64,000 nt of DNA, from NCBI RefSeq assembly GCF_038404745.2, contig NZ_JAYKTT020000054.1, forward strand, positions 62,001 to 126,000, read 5' to 3'. Position numbers and translations under genes: made by a program. Origin of the DNA: Chlorogloeopsis sp038404745 (lineage in GTDB: Bacteria; Cyanobacteriota; Cyanobacteriia; Cyanobacteriales; Nostocaceae). Below, piece by piece: positions 1 through 9,354 of this stretch (position 1 is the first letter of the stretch; each line of letters opens with the position of its first letter). The notes under the pieces were generated by a model that ran no database searches, was not told the origin of the DNA, and worked only from the letters and a program-made list of their open reading frames with translations.

Positions 1-13
1 TTAACATTTTAGT

Positions 14-778
14 ATGAACTTACCTGCACCAATTTTTGAACTCAAAAACGTCACCCAAAAATTTAATCAAGTTCCATGTCTAATTGATATCAACTTGCGA
101 ATTGAGCCTGGTGAGAGGGTTGCACTTGTTGGTTCTAGTGGTGCAGGCAAAAGTACGTTAATTAGCTTACTCAACGGTACACTACAACCTACAAAAGGGG
201 AAGTATGGGTATTTGGCCGCAACTTGGCACGCACACATCCTAAATCACTGCGGCAAGTACAACGACAAATTGGTACAATTTATCAGCAATTTCATCTAGT
301 AGATAATCTACGAGTAATTCATAATATCAATGCTGGCAATTTAGGACGATGGTCATTTTTGAAAGCAGCTATTTCTTTAGTTTATCCTTTAGAAGTAGAG
401 ACAGCAGCCAAAGCGTTAATACAGGTAGGAATTCCAGAAAAACTGTACGAGCGCACCGATCGCCTGTCTGGAGGAGAACGACAAAGAGTAGCGATCGCCC
501 GCGTTTTAGTACAAAATCCCGCTGCTATTGTTGCTGATGAACCAATCTCTAGTCTTGATCCAGAACGTAGTCGGGAGATAATGAATTTGTTAAGTCATGT
601 AAGTCAACAAACAGGCAAAACATTGCTGACTAGCATACATGCAATCGAGTATGCCCGCAGTCACTTCCAGCGAATTATTGGTTTGCGCCAAGGTAGGATT
701 TTATTTGATGCACCCACTAAGGAAGTATCAATGAAGATGGTGGAGGAATTGTATAGAATTGAACCACAGAGGCGCTAA
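14..778 (+). CDS. phnC: Phosphonate/phosphite-type ABC transporter ATPase PhnC
   Basis: ATP-hydrolysing subunit of a PhnCDE importer for phosphonates, phosphite or a similar oxyanion, acting at the inner face of the plasma membrane. The 254-residue protein has a Walker A motif GSSGAGKST at residues 40-48, the ABC signature LSGGERQRVAIARVL, Walker B ending in ADEP and a D-loop SLDP, all intact. Length fits the PhnC family. It overlaps the following permease gene by 20 bases, so the two are probably translationally coupled. The binding protein gene phnD is expected upstream but would lie outside the window. The last residues (IEPQRR) are encoded by what looks like a dispersed repeat, so the extreme C-terminus is probably not native. 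The family call is firm; the actual substrate cannot be read from sequence. Confidence 0.9.
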   Translation: MNLPAPIFELKNVTQKFNQVPCLIDINLRIEPGERVALVGSSGAGKSTLISLLNGTLQPTKGEVWVFGRNLARTHPKSLRQVQRQIGTIYQQFHLVDNLRVIHNINAGNLGRWSFLKAAISLVYPLEVETAAKALIQVGIPEKLYERTDRLSGGERQRVAIARVLVQNPAAIVADEPISSLDPERSREIMNLLSHVSQQTGKTLLTSIHAIEYARSHFQRIIGLRQGRILFDAPTKEVSMKMVEELYRIEPQRR

Positions 779-2411
779 GAACACAGAGGAAGATTTAGAA
801 CGACAAGTGTTCTTACCATTTCCCTATCTTCTTTGGGTGTTGGTGTTGTTAGTGCTGATTATTTGGTCGTTACAAGTAGCTGGTATATTTCAAGGAGATT
901 TAATTAATGAAGGTGGTTGGAGTCTTGTTGTTAGTTTTCTGATTGCTGCACTCTCTCCTGAAATCAGTTCAGATTTTTTACTGTTAACCTTAGATGCAAC
1001 ACTCAAAACTCTCGCCTATGCGATTTGTAGCACATTTTTTAGCATTGTGATTGGGTTTGTGGCTGGTATTTTATCATCTCAAGTTTGGTGGAAATCTCTG
1101 GGTAAAGTCTATAAAATTCCTTGGTTAGTAATCAGGGCAACTTTAGCAATACCAAGAGCAATTCACGAACTGATTTGGGGATTGTTTTTTATCAATATTT
1201 TTGGACTCGATCCACTTGTGGCGGTGTTGGCGATCGCTATTCCTTTTGGTGCAATTACTGCTAAAGTTTTTTCCGAAATTTTAGATGAAACACCCCGTGA
1301 ACCTTTATTAGCGCTACTAAACAGTGGTGTGCCTCCTATGAGTGCTTTTGTCTACACTTTGATTCCCCAAGCGTTGCCCAATCTAATTTCCTACAGTTTT
1401 TATCGGTTGGAGTGTTCTATCCGTTCGGCGACGGTTTTAGGTATCATCGGTGCTGGAGGATTAGGCTATCAAATTTTCCTGAGTCTTCAATCGTTGCGAT
1501 CCGAGCAAGTATGGACTTTGATGTTTGCATTGCTATTTTTGAGTAGTTGTACTGATTTTTTGAGTAGGTTGTTGCGTCAGCGTTTAGAATTGCTAAACCG
1601 TTCTCCCACTGCTTTGCTCCCCCATTCCTTCACTCTCCTTTCGCTCCTGAGTGCATCTATCTTATTAATATTTTCCTTTTGGTACATCAAAGCCGATTTT
1701 GGGAAATTCTGGGAACCCCGTACAGCCGAACGTTTAGCTAGAGTCATCCAAGATGTTTTTCCGCCACAATTGATTGATTTACATCAGTTGTTTACCCTGT
1801 CTGCTCAAACGCTGGCGATGTCTATATTGGCAATGGTTGGTGCAGCAGTGGCTAGCATTTTGCTTGCTTTTGGGGCAGCGAGGGAAAATGTGGAGACAAA
1901 AAAACGATTCTCAATTGAAAATCTCCAATCTCAAATCCGAATTGGTGTTACCCGCTTGTTATTGCTTATTGCTCGTGCTGTACCGGAACCAATTTGGGCA
2001 TTAATATTTTTGTTTGTATTGTTTCCAGGAATTCTACCAGGTGCGATCGCTCTGGCTGTTCACAATTTTGGTATTCTTGGTAGATTAATGGCAGAGGTTG
2101 TAGAAAATTTAGATCGGCGTCCCCTACTTTCTTTAAAAGCTTTAGGTGGAAGTACTTCCCAAGTTTTTATCTACGGCGTTCTACCTGCAACTTTTCCTCA
2201 GTTCATCGCTTACACTCTCTACCGTTGGGAAGTCTGCATTCGTGCTACAGTGATTGTCGGGTTAGTCGGTGCAGGAGGCTTAGGACGTTTGTTGACGGAG
2301 CAATTAAGCAGTTTTGACTACAAAGGTTTACTTACAACTTTGACAGTTTTGATTATTCTAACCTTAATAATAGATATTATTAGTACAACCCTTAGAAGAA
2401 GTCTACGTTAA
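759..2411 (+). CDS. phnE: Fused double phosphonate ABC permease PhnE-PhnE
   Basis: Membrane channel of the PhnCDE-type importer. At 550 residues it is about twice the usual PhnE length and contains two homologous permease units (roughly residues 30-275 and 340-545). Each has the coupling segment pattern, RAIHELIWGL in the first and RAVPEPIWAL in the second, followed by a glycine-rich GAGGLG stretch (IIGAGGLGYQI, LVGAGGLGRLL). A normal transporter uses two PhnE copies, so the fusion can supply a complete channel in one chain. The only available start is TTG at 759 inside phnC, with a GGAGGA sequence about 11 bases upstream. The first dozen residues (NHRGAKNTEED) come from a sequence resembling dispersed cyanobacterial repeats. 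Family assignment is solid; the precise start is less certain. Confidence 0.87.
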   Translation: MNHRGAKNTEEDLERQVFLPFPYLLWVLVLLVLIIWSLQVAGIFQGDLINEGGWSLVVSFLIAALSPEISSDFLLLTLDATLKTLAYAICSTFFSIVIGFVAGILSSQVWWKSLGKVYKIPWLVIRATLAIPRAIHELIWGLFFINIFGLDPLVAVLAIAIPFGAITAKVFSEILDETPREPLLALLNSGVPPMSAFVYTLIPQALPNLISYSFYRLECSIRSATVLGIIGAGGLGYQIFLSLQSLRSEQVWTLMFALLFLSSCTDFLSRLLRQRLELLNRSPTALLPHSFTLLSLLSASILLIFSFWYIKADFGKFWEPRTAERLARVIQDVFPPQLIDLHQLFTLSAQTLAMSILAMVGAAVASILLAFGAARENVETKKRFSIENLQSQIRIGVTRLLLLIARAVPEPIWALIFLFVLFPGILPGAIALAVHNFGILGRLMAEVVENLDRRPLLSLKALGGSTSQVFIYGVLPATFPQFIAYTLYRWEVCIRATVIVGLVGAGGLGRLLTEQLSSFDYKGLLTTLTVLIILTLIIDIISTTLRRSLR

Positions 2412-2580
2412 ATAGTTAAATAAGTAACATTTCTTTAGTAGAGCGTGGTAACATTTTCTTGAAAACTTCAAAATATTCAATCCCCAACTACTAAAGATAT
2501 TCGTTATTGCACAGAAGACCAGTATTTAAGAAGCAGACTGTAAGAATTTTATCCGCAATATCTTTAAAATAAATGATACT

Positions 2581-5500
2581 ATGTCGGACTTAGGGATACC
2601 ATCTGCTCGTGAAGGGGAAGTTTCAACCAATCTGCAACCACAGGAATCTTTGTACGATCACCCTGAAAGTTGTAAATTGAGAAAAAATATACTAGTTGTT
2701 GACGATAACCCTGACCATTTAGAGATTCTCATCAAAATCTTGTCTGAGCATGGGTATAAAGTGCAACTAGTTACGAGTGGTAAACAAGCTTTAATGGCTG
2801 TCGAGTTAACTCAACCTGACTTGATTTTGTTAGATATCGTCATGCCGGAAATGGACGGCTTTGAAGTGTGCTCTCAGCTAAAAGCATCTGCCCAAACCAA
2901 AGATATTCCGATTATCTTTCTTAGTGTCTTATACAAAACGTTCGATAAAGTCAAAGCCTTTTCCCTGGGTGGAGCAGACTACATTACTAAGCCATTTCAG
3001 CTAGAAGAAGTTTTGGCTCGGATTGAAAATCAATTGCGTATCCAGAGGCTGACAAAGCAACTAAATGAGCAAACAGCACGGCTTGTGGAGGAAATCAAGG
3101 AGCGCAAAATTAGCCAAGAGCAACTCAAGCAAAGTGAGAAGCGTTATCGCCAATTTTTTGAGACTAGCATTGATGGCATTGTCATCACTGAAATGGCGGG
3201 AAGAATTATTGATTGTAATGCTAGTTACCAAAAGATGTTGGGTTATTCCCTAGAGGAACTCAAGTTAAAGAGTTTTTGGGATCTCACACCAATTCAATGG
3301 CACTGTTGGGAAGCCGAAATTATTGAGCAACAAATAATTGAACGAGGCTACTCAGATACCTACGAGAAGGAATATATCCGCAAGGATGGTACTTTATTTC
3401 CGGTAGAACTGACAGTTTATTGTCAGAAAAATGACTGCGGACAACCGGAATTGATGTGGGCAAATGTACGAGATATTAGCGATCGCAAGCAAGCCCAACA
3501 GGCACTACATCGAAGCCTAACCAAAAATCGCGCCCTTGTTGACGCCATCCCCGATATGATATTCCGCTGTCACGTGGATGGTACTTATCTAGAGTTCAAA
3601 TCTGCTAAAGGTATCCAGCCCTTTGTACCGCCTCGTGCCTTTCTAGGGAAAAAAATCCAAGAGATATTGCCAACTAAATTGGCACACAAGTTATTACAAG
3701 CTCAACGGCAAGCTATATCGTCACAAGAAACCCAAATTTTAGAATATCAGCTCACAATCGATGAGCAAGTTCACGATTACGAAGCTCGCATTGTCGCTTG
3801 TGGAAGTCATGAAAATATTATTATAGTACGTGATATTACAGAGCGTAAGCAAACTGAAGCTGCTTTAGCTGAGAGCGAACAGAAGTATCGCAATTTAGTT
3901 GAGACATCCCAAAATATAGTTATGTCCTGCGATCGCCAAGGACGTATTACCTTTGTTAACCAAGCTGTCAAACAGATTTATGACTACGATCCCGAAGAAA
4001 TGATCGGGCGTCCGTTTACTGATTTCCTCCCGCCTGAACTGATTGCCAAAGATGTAGAAGTTTTCCAGCAACTGCTAAAAGGAACGCCAGTTTATTTGTA
4101 TGAAACTACTCATCTAGCCAAAGACGGTAGATCAATTCAGTTGTTATTTAATGCGATCGCACTTTTTGATGAGCAAGGACAAGTTATTGGCACAACGGGA
4201 ACAGCTAGTGATATCACTGCTCGCAAACAAACAGAAGAAGAATTACAGGAAGCTTACGAAAAATTAGAGGCATACAACGCCGATCTACAAGCAACAAATC
4301 AAGAATTGCAATGTATGCTGGAGGAATTACAACTGCTTGAGGTAGAACGACAAGAGCAGTATTGCAAGTTGGCAATCGAGCAAAAACGCTATGAAGATTT
4401 ATTTAACTTTGCACCCGATGGGTACCTGCTGACAAATGCAAAGGGCATAATCCAAGAAGCAAATCATGCGTTCACAACATCCCTGTCAGTAGATTTAAAA
4501 TTTTTAGTCGGTAAACCTCTAGCTATTTTTGTCCCAGCAGATGATCTTCTGGCATTTCGTACTAAATTGAACAAGCTATCATTGCTTCAAGAAAAGCAAA
4601 CCTGGGAACTGAGACTGCAACCTCGCAATGGTGAGCCTTTTCCTGTCGAAATAACAGTTGCTCCTGTTCGTGGCTTCTCTGAGGAACTCATCGCTCTACG
4701 CTGGTTGCTCCGAGATATTACTGAACGCAAACAAGCCGAGGCTGCTCTGCGAGAAAGCGAAGAGAGATTTCGTCAAATAGCAGAAAATATCAATCAATTT
4801 TTCTTTGTTAAATCTGCTAAAGACGAAAATTTTCTTTACATCAGTCCCGCTTATGAGAAAATTTGGGGACAAAGTTGTGAAAGTCTCTATCAAAACTCTA
4901 GAGCTTGGCTGGAGTTTTTACATCCAGATGATCGCAAACTGGTATTACTATCTGTCGAAGAACAATCCCAAGGCAAGCGTGCTCAACGGGAATATCGGAT
5001 TATTAAACACGATGGCACAACTCGCTGGATTTTTGCTGAAGTGCTTCCCATTCTGGATCAATTAGGAAAACCCTTATATTACATCGGATTGGCAGAAGAT
5101 ATTACGGAGCGCAAAAAGGCAGAAGCAGAACTCAAAGAGAGCGAACAGTTTTTACGCAGTATTTATGAGGGCATTGAAACTGCTGTCTTTATCGTTGATG
5201 TGCTCGAAGATGGTGGCTTTCGCTATGTCGGAATTAATCCTGCCAACGAACGGATATCAGGTTTATTATCATCAGAAGTTAGTGGCAAAACTCCCGAACA
5301 AGTGCTGACTCCAGAGATGGCACAAATGGTGTCGGATCATTATCGTGCCTGTATTGAAGCCGGAGAGCGCATTACCTATGAAGAATATTTGTTAATTAAA
5401 GGAAAAGATACTTGGTGGATCACAAACCTAACTCCAATGCGAGATAATAATAATCGCATCTATCGCTTAATCGGCACAAGCTTTAATATCACACAGCGCA

Positions 5501-7539
5501 AGCAGCTAGAGCAGTCTCTACGCTCGCAAGCGCAACAAGAACGCTTGCTTGGCACTATTACTCAACACATCCGTCAGTCGCTCAATTTGGAGGAAATCTT
5601 AGCAACAACTGTGGTTGAGGTACAGCGAACTCTCCAAGCAGATAGAGCTTTAATTTTTCGGTTAAATCAAGACGGATCGGGAGAGGTGATCGAGGAAGCT
5701 GTTGTCCCTCAGTATCCGATCACAAATCAGATGCGCTGGCTTGATGAGTGTTTCCCAGAAGAATGCTATGAGTACTATCGTCAAGGAAATCCTCGCATTG
5801 TGCCTGATGTGGCAACGGATGATTGGGGAGCGTGTTTGGCTGAGTTTATGGAAGAAGTTGGCGTCAAGTCTAAAATGGTTGCGCCGATTATCCAAACCTT
5901 TGATGCTTCCTCGAATAATGTTTGGGGATTGCTCGTAGTTCACGCCTGCTCTCACTATCGTCAGTGGCAAGCATCTGAGATCGATTTTTTGCAACAGATT
6001 AGCAACCAACTAGCGATCGCTATTCATCAGGCAAATCTCTACCATAAGTTGCAAATTGAATTAGCTGAACGCAAACAGACTGAAGCTGCTCTAAAAGCTG
6101 CTCAAGAGAATTTGACTATCGCCATCGAAGCTGCGCAAATGGGGACATGGCATTTGGATATAACTAAAGATTTTGCCCCAAAGCGATCGCTACGCCATGA
6201 TCAGATTTTTGGTTACGACACACTACAACCCGAATGGGGGCAGGAAATAGCCAGACGCCACGTTGTTGAAGAAGATCGCGAAATTTTTGATGCGGCGTTT
6301 GCTCGTGCGATGGAAACAGGTGAACTCGATTTCGAGGTACGCATTCAATGGTTGGATGGGAGCATTCACTGGATGGCGGCTCGTGGGCGTTTTTACTTTG
6401 ACGAAAATGGCAAACCTGTATACGGAGGGGGTGTAAACTTTGACATCACAGATCGCAAACAAACAGAATTGGCACTGCGCGAAAGTGAAGAGCGATTTCG
6501 CAGAGCCTTTGATGATGCTGCTATTGGGATGGCAATGGTTGCGATTGATGGCAGCTTTTTGAGGGTTAATCGTTCGCTGTGCGAAATTTTAGGCTATACA
6601 GAATCGGAATTTTTGGCGCTGACATTTCAAGATATTACTCATGCTGACGATTTACAAAAGGATCTCGATAATCGACAGCGCCTTTTAGTTGGAGAAACTC
6701 GCACTTACCAAACACAAAAGCGATATATTCATAAACTAGGACACGAAGTCTGGGTATTACTGAGTACATCCCTAGTCAGGGATCGGGATGGACAATCACT
6801 CTACTTTATTACTCAATATCAGGATATTAGCGATCGCCAACAGATTTCTCGGATGAAAAATGAATTTATCTCTATTGTTAGTCACGAACTGCGTACTCCA
6901 TTAACAGCAATTCGCGGCTCTTTGGGGATTTTGGAAACAGGTATCTTAGAAAATGAACCACAACAAGTCAAAGAATTAATCCAAATAGCTCTTAATAATA
7001 GTAATCGCTTGATGCGTCTTGTTAACGACATCCTGGATCTAGAACGTCTGGAGTCGGGCAAAGTCCGGCTTGTGATGCAAGAGTGCGAAATTGCCGATAT
7101 CGTTAAGCAAGCAACCGAAACAGTGCAATCGATCGCAGACGAAGCCAACATCACCCTCTGTGCCACATTTCCCAAAATTCAAATTTGGGCAGCACCCGAT
7201 GCGATCGCCCAAGCACTAATTAATTTGTTAAGTAATGCAATCAAGTTCTCGTCTGCTGGTAGTAGTGTGTGGTTGAGTGCAGAATTATTTCCCGATTATA
7301 TCATGTTCTTCGTCAGAGATAATGGACGTGGTATCCCCTCCGATAAGCTGAAAACCATCTTCGGACGATTTCAGCAGGTAGATGCTTCTGATTCCCGTCA
7401 AAAAGGGGGAACAGGATTGGGATTAGCAATCTGTAAAACTATTATTCGACAACATGGCGGACAGATTTGGGCAGAGAGTGTGTTGGGTGAAGGAAGCACG
7501 TTTTATTTCACATTGCCAACAACAAAGCGTGAGCCATGA
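2581..7539 (+). CDS. Hybrid sensor histidine kinase: REC, eight PAS, one GAF, HisKA, HATPase
   Basis: Very large (1652 residues) soluble sensor kinase with no membrane segment visible. Order: receiver domain near residues 37-152 with phospho-acceptor D85 in LLDIVMP; six PAS domains each closed by a DIT/DIS-x-RKQ linker; one GAF domain (about 1000-1180); two more PAS domains; HisKA with SHELRTPLTAIRG (H1435); and an HATPase with the N box NLLSNAIKFS, DNGRGIP and GTGLGLAICK. All catalytic motifs are intact, so it should autophosphorylate. The N-terminal receiver means it can be controlled by another kinase. The GAF domain carries DECF (C1057) and a second cysteine at 1085, the spacing of DXCF photoreceptors, but the second is followed by Leu rather than His. 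No cognate regulator gene is adjacent. Signal unknown. Confidence 0.9.
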   Translation: MSDLGIPSAREGEVSTNLQPQESLYDHPESCKLRKNILVVDDNPDHLEILIKILSEHGYKVQLVTSGKQALMAVELTQPDLILLDIVMPEMDGFEVCSQLKASAQTKDIPIIFLSVLYKTFDKVKAFSLGGADYITKPFQLEEVLARIENQLRIQRLTKQLNEQTARLVEEIKERKISQEQLKQSEKRYRQFFETSIDGIVITEMAGRIIDCNASYQKMLGYSLEELKLKSFWDLTPIQWHCWEAEIIEQQIIERGYSDTYEKEYIRKDGTLFPVELTVYCQKNDCGQPELMWANVRDISDRKQAQQALHRSLTKNRALVDAIPDMIFRCHVDGTYLEFKSAKGIQPFVPPRAFLGKKIQEILPTKLAHKLLQAQRQAISSQETQILEYQLTIDEQVHDYEARIVACGSHENIIIVRDITERKQTEAALAESEQKYRNLVETSQNIVMSCDRQGRITFVNQAVKQIYDYDPEEMIGRPFTDFLPPELIAKDVEVFQQLLKGTPVYLYETTHLAKDGRSIQLLFNAIALFDEQGQVIGTTGTASDITARKQTEEELQEAYEKLEAYNADLQATNQELQCMLEELQLLEVERQEQYCKLAIEQKRYEDLFNFAPDGYLLTNAKGIIQEANHAFTTSLSVDLKFLVGKPLAIFVPADDLLAFRTKLNKLSLLQEKQTWELRLQPRNGEPFPVEITVAPVRGFSEELIALRWLLRDITERKQAEAALRESEERFRQIAENINQFFFVKSAKDENFLYISPAYEKIWGQSCESLYQNSRAWLEFLHPDDRKLVLLSVEEQSQGKRAQREYRIIKHDGTTRWIFAEVLPILDQLGKPLYYIGLAEDITERKKAEAELKESEQFLRSIYEGIETAVFIVDVLEDGGFRYVGINPANERISGLLSSEVSGKTPEQVLTPEMAQMVSDHYRACIEAGERITYEEYLLIKGKDTWWITNLTPMRDNNNRIYRLIGTSFNITQRKQLEQSLRSQAQQERLLGTITQHIRQSLNLEEILATTVVEVQRTLQADRALIFRLNQDGSGEVIEEAVVPQYPITNQMRWLDECFPEECYEYYRQGNPRIVPDVATDDWGACLAEFMEEVGVKSKMVAPIIQTFDASSNNVWGLLVVHACSHYRQWQASEIDFLQQISNQLAIAIHQANLYHKLQIELAERKQTEAALKAAQENLTIAIEAAQMGTWHLDITKDFAPKRSLRHDQIFGYDTLQPEWGQEIARRHVVEEDREIFDAAFARAMETGELDFEVRIQWLDGSIHWMAARGRFYFDENGKPVYGGGVNFDITDRKQTELALRESEERFRRAFDDAAIGMAMVAIDGSFLRVNRSLCEILGYTESEFLALTFQDITHADDLQKDLDNRQRLLVGETRTYQTQKRYIHKLGHEVWVLLSTSLVRDRDGQSLYFITQYQDISDRQQISRMKNEFISIVSHELRTPLTAIRGSLGILETGILENEPQQVKELIQIALNNSNRLMRLVNDILDLERLESGKVRLVMQECEIADIVKQATETVQSIADEANITLCATFPKIQIWAAPDAIAQALINLLSNAIKFSSAGSSVWLSAELFPDYIMFFVRDNGRGIPSDKLKTIFGRFQQVDASDSRQKGGTGLGLAICKTIIRQHGGQIWAESVLGEGSTFYFTLPTTKREP

Positions 7540-7949
7540 GTGAATAAATTTGGTTGAAATTGAAGAAGGCAGAAGTATGGAGGCAGAGGAGCCACTGCGC
7601 CCTTGCGGGTTAAGCGCGTTGTAGCACGTGGCATGGCAGAAGGGCAACCAAGGCAGACAGTTTTATCTTTGAATTACGGCAGTGGGATCTGAGTGTTCTT
7701 GCCACCCTTACCAAAGAAAAATTATTAGAAAGATATCATTCGCACACACAAAACTCGTTAAATACATTTGCCAGGATTGGTTGAAAATATGAATTAGGCG
7801 TTTCCAATACTCTGCAAATAGGCATCAATTTAATGCAATATTTAATGTAGAAGTTGTCCGGCTTGCTGCACAGCAGAGCGCATAACAGGGAGTCATCAAA
7901 ACACAACCAACCCTTTTGGTGTAGCCGGAGTTTCTAAAGGCAGGCAAAT
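7540..7949. other. Intergenic region with repeat-like remnants
   Basis: About 410 bases without a credible gene. The first 120 bases hold purine-rich and GC-rich stretches (around 7565-7650) of the sort seen in dispersed repeats elsewhere in the window, such as 45010-45250. The remainder is AT-rich and carries the promoter region of the downstream Uma2 gene, with no recognisable operator. Confidence 0.5.
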
Positions 7950-8588
7950 ATGCATACTGTAATCACACCTGAAAGAATCGAACTGCAACCTGGCACAGTT
8001 GTAAGGATGTTGGGATCTTGGCAAGACTATCAAATACTAAGTCAGCAACTTGGCGATCGCTGCTCGCCTCGCATTAAATATCGATCTGGAGAGATTTGGC
8101 TGATGGCACCGCTACCAGAGCATAGAAGAGATGCGAGCTTGCTAGCAGATATTGCTAAGGTTTTGCTAGATCATTTACAGCAAAGATATGATTCATTTAC
8201 GCCCATCACCATGAGCTTGCCACAAGTCAGCGGCATTGAGCCTGACTTTTGCTTTTACATTGAAAATTGGAGATCCGTAGTAGGTAAAAACCGTATTGAC
8301 TGGCTCAATGATCCTCCACCCGATTTAGTAATTGAGGTAGATATTACTAGTTATACCGATATTAATGACTATCTCCCTTATCAAGTGCCAGAGGTTTGGC
8401 TGTTAAAAAATAAACAACTATTGATTTATAGATTACAAGGTGAAAATTACATAATTACAGAAAGTAGCTATTTTCCTAACGTCAGAGAAATTGTGCAGCA
8501 ATGTCTCCAAATTGCCAATCAGCAAACAACAAGTGAGGCGATTAGGTGGTTAAGAAGCTTTTTGCGTAGAAGTTATACTGCTCCATAG
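7950..8588 (+). CDS. Uma2 family (DUF820) PD-(D/E)xK nuclease-like protein
   Basis: A 212-residue member of the Uma2/DUF820 family, very numerous in cyanobacteria and related to restriction-endonuclease-fold proteins. Visible family features: the N-terminal segment ending in KYRSGEIWLMAPLPEHR, the metal-site region GIEPDFCF, the strand PPDLVIEVDIT and the VPEVWLL segment. The usual EVDSPS-type motif reads EVDIT here, and the lysine expected near VWLLKNK is present. It starts at an ATG after an AT-rich leader. The gene stands alone between the giant kinase and a minus-strand small gene. Many members are associated with mobile DNA, but no transposon ends are visible here. Biological role not established; nuclease activity is inferred from fold only. 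Confidence 0.8.
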   Translation: MHTVITPERIELQPGTVVRMLGSWQDYQILSQQLGDRCSPRIKYRSGEIWLMAPLPEHRRDASLLADIAKVLLDHLQQRYDSFTPITMSLPQVSGIEPDFCFYIENWRSVVGKNRIDWLNDPPPDLVIEVDITSYTDINDYLPYQVPEVWLLKNKQLLIYRLQGENYIITESSYFPNVREIVQQCLQIANQQTTSEAIRWLRSFLRRSYTAP

Positions 8589-8952
8589 TTATATTTTTCT
8601 TGTGTAACTTTCCGATGATAATTAATATAAGAATTGAAAGATAGCATTCTACAAGGTATGTAGAAAAATGGATTTATAATTTAGTTGTGTTAATCCACTC
8701 CAATTTAAGGTTTACTTTATCAATAATTTCTTAATCAAAGCAGCTTTAATCACCTAAATGTAATAACTAACATCAAGATAATTTTCGCCGCAAGTTACTT
8801 TAAGAAAGGGAACTGCGGCGTCGTGAAGGGTAGATTGAGAATTCACAGTATAGGTAATCTGTCAAACTCTATCAATCTTAATCATCTAGTCATCTTGGAA
8901 AGCGTATAACTTTTGAGCTACCTCACACCAGTAGCGATCGCTTTTTTATAAA
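8589..8952. other. Intergenic region with a long GC-rich stem-loop
   Basis: No gene seen. A stem-loop at 8786-8820 pairs CGCCGC(A)AGTT with AACTGCGGCG (one bulged A, loop about 14 bases); no T-run follows, so it is more REP-like than a terminator. A HIP1 octamer abuts a T-run near 8934-8948. Confidence 0.45.
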
Positions 8953-9192
8953 TTAATCTTTGTGACGGTGCTGCCATGCTACACCAAAAGCCGCCCCAGC
9001 CCCAGCTAATAATCCAGTACTCATTCCTTGGATGGTTTTGTTAATTGGATCTTGAGTCAAACACTCATTCGTAACTTGATTGGCTTGCAAGCAAGTGTTG
9101 CTCTCTGCCCAACTAGTGGTACCCCCTAAAATTACACCAGCTAGACTACAGGAAACAATAAGTAATAAAAGACGTCTGCTTTTTCTATCCAT
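8953..9192 (-). CDS. Small exported or membrane protein of unknown function
   Basis: 79 residues. The start is MDRKSRR followed by a hydrophobic stretch LLLLIVSCSLAGVILGG and a possible signal-peptidase site after SWAES. The short mature part contains two cysteines (CLQANQVTNEC), and a second hydrophobic segment STGLLAGAGAAFGVAW is near the C-terminus. It therefore looks like a small periplasmic or thylakoid-lumen protein anchored by a C-terminal helix. No family recognised. It is transcribed toward the Uma2 gene and is a plausible but unproven real gene: composition and start context are good, and no better ORF competes on the other strand. Confidence 0.55.
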   Translation of the reverse strand: MDRKSRRLLLLIVSCSLAGVILGGTTSWAESNTCLQANQVTNECLTQDPINKTIQGMSTGLLAGAGAAFGVAWQHRHKD

Positions 9193-9297
9193 AGATAGTT
9201 GCTAAAATTTTTAGGCTGCAAAGATTTATCAACTACTTTACACAACTACTGGCGGGATGTCAGCAAGTAAGATCATAAAGTGTGGCAGCGATCGCCT

Positions 9298-9319
9298 AAA
9301 AAAAGTGGGTATTACCCAC
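9298..9319 (-). terminator. Rho-independent terminator of sppA
   Basis: On the minus strand, GTGGGT-aat-ACCCAC forms a six-pair stem followed directly by seven T residues, 36 bases past the sppA stop codon. Confidence 0.8.
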
Positions 9320-9354
9320 CAAATTTAAACAAATTTCAAGCCGATAAATTAGAT

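Noticed and set aside
5662..6009. Minus-strand 115-residue frame inside the kinase gene
   Set aside because: Shadow of the GAF coding region; the plus-strand frame has clear domain conservation.
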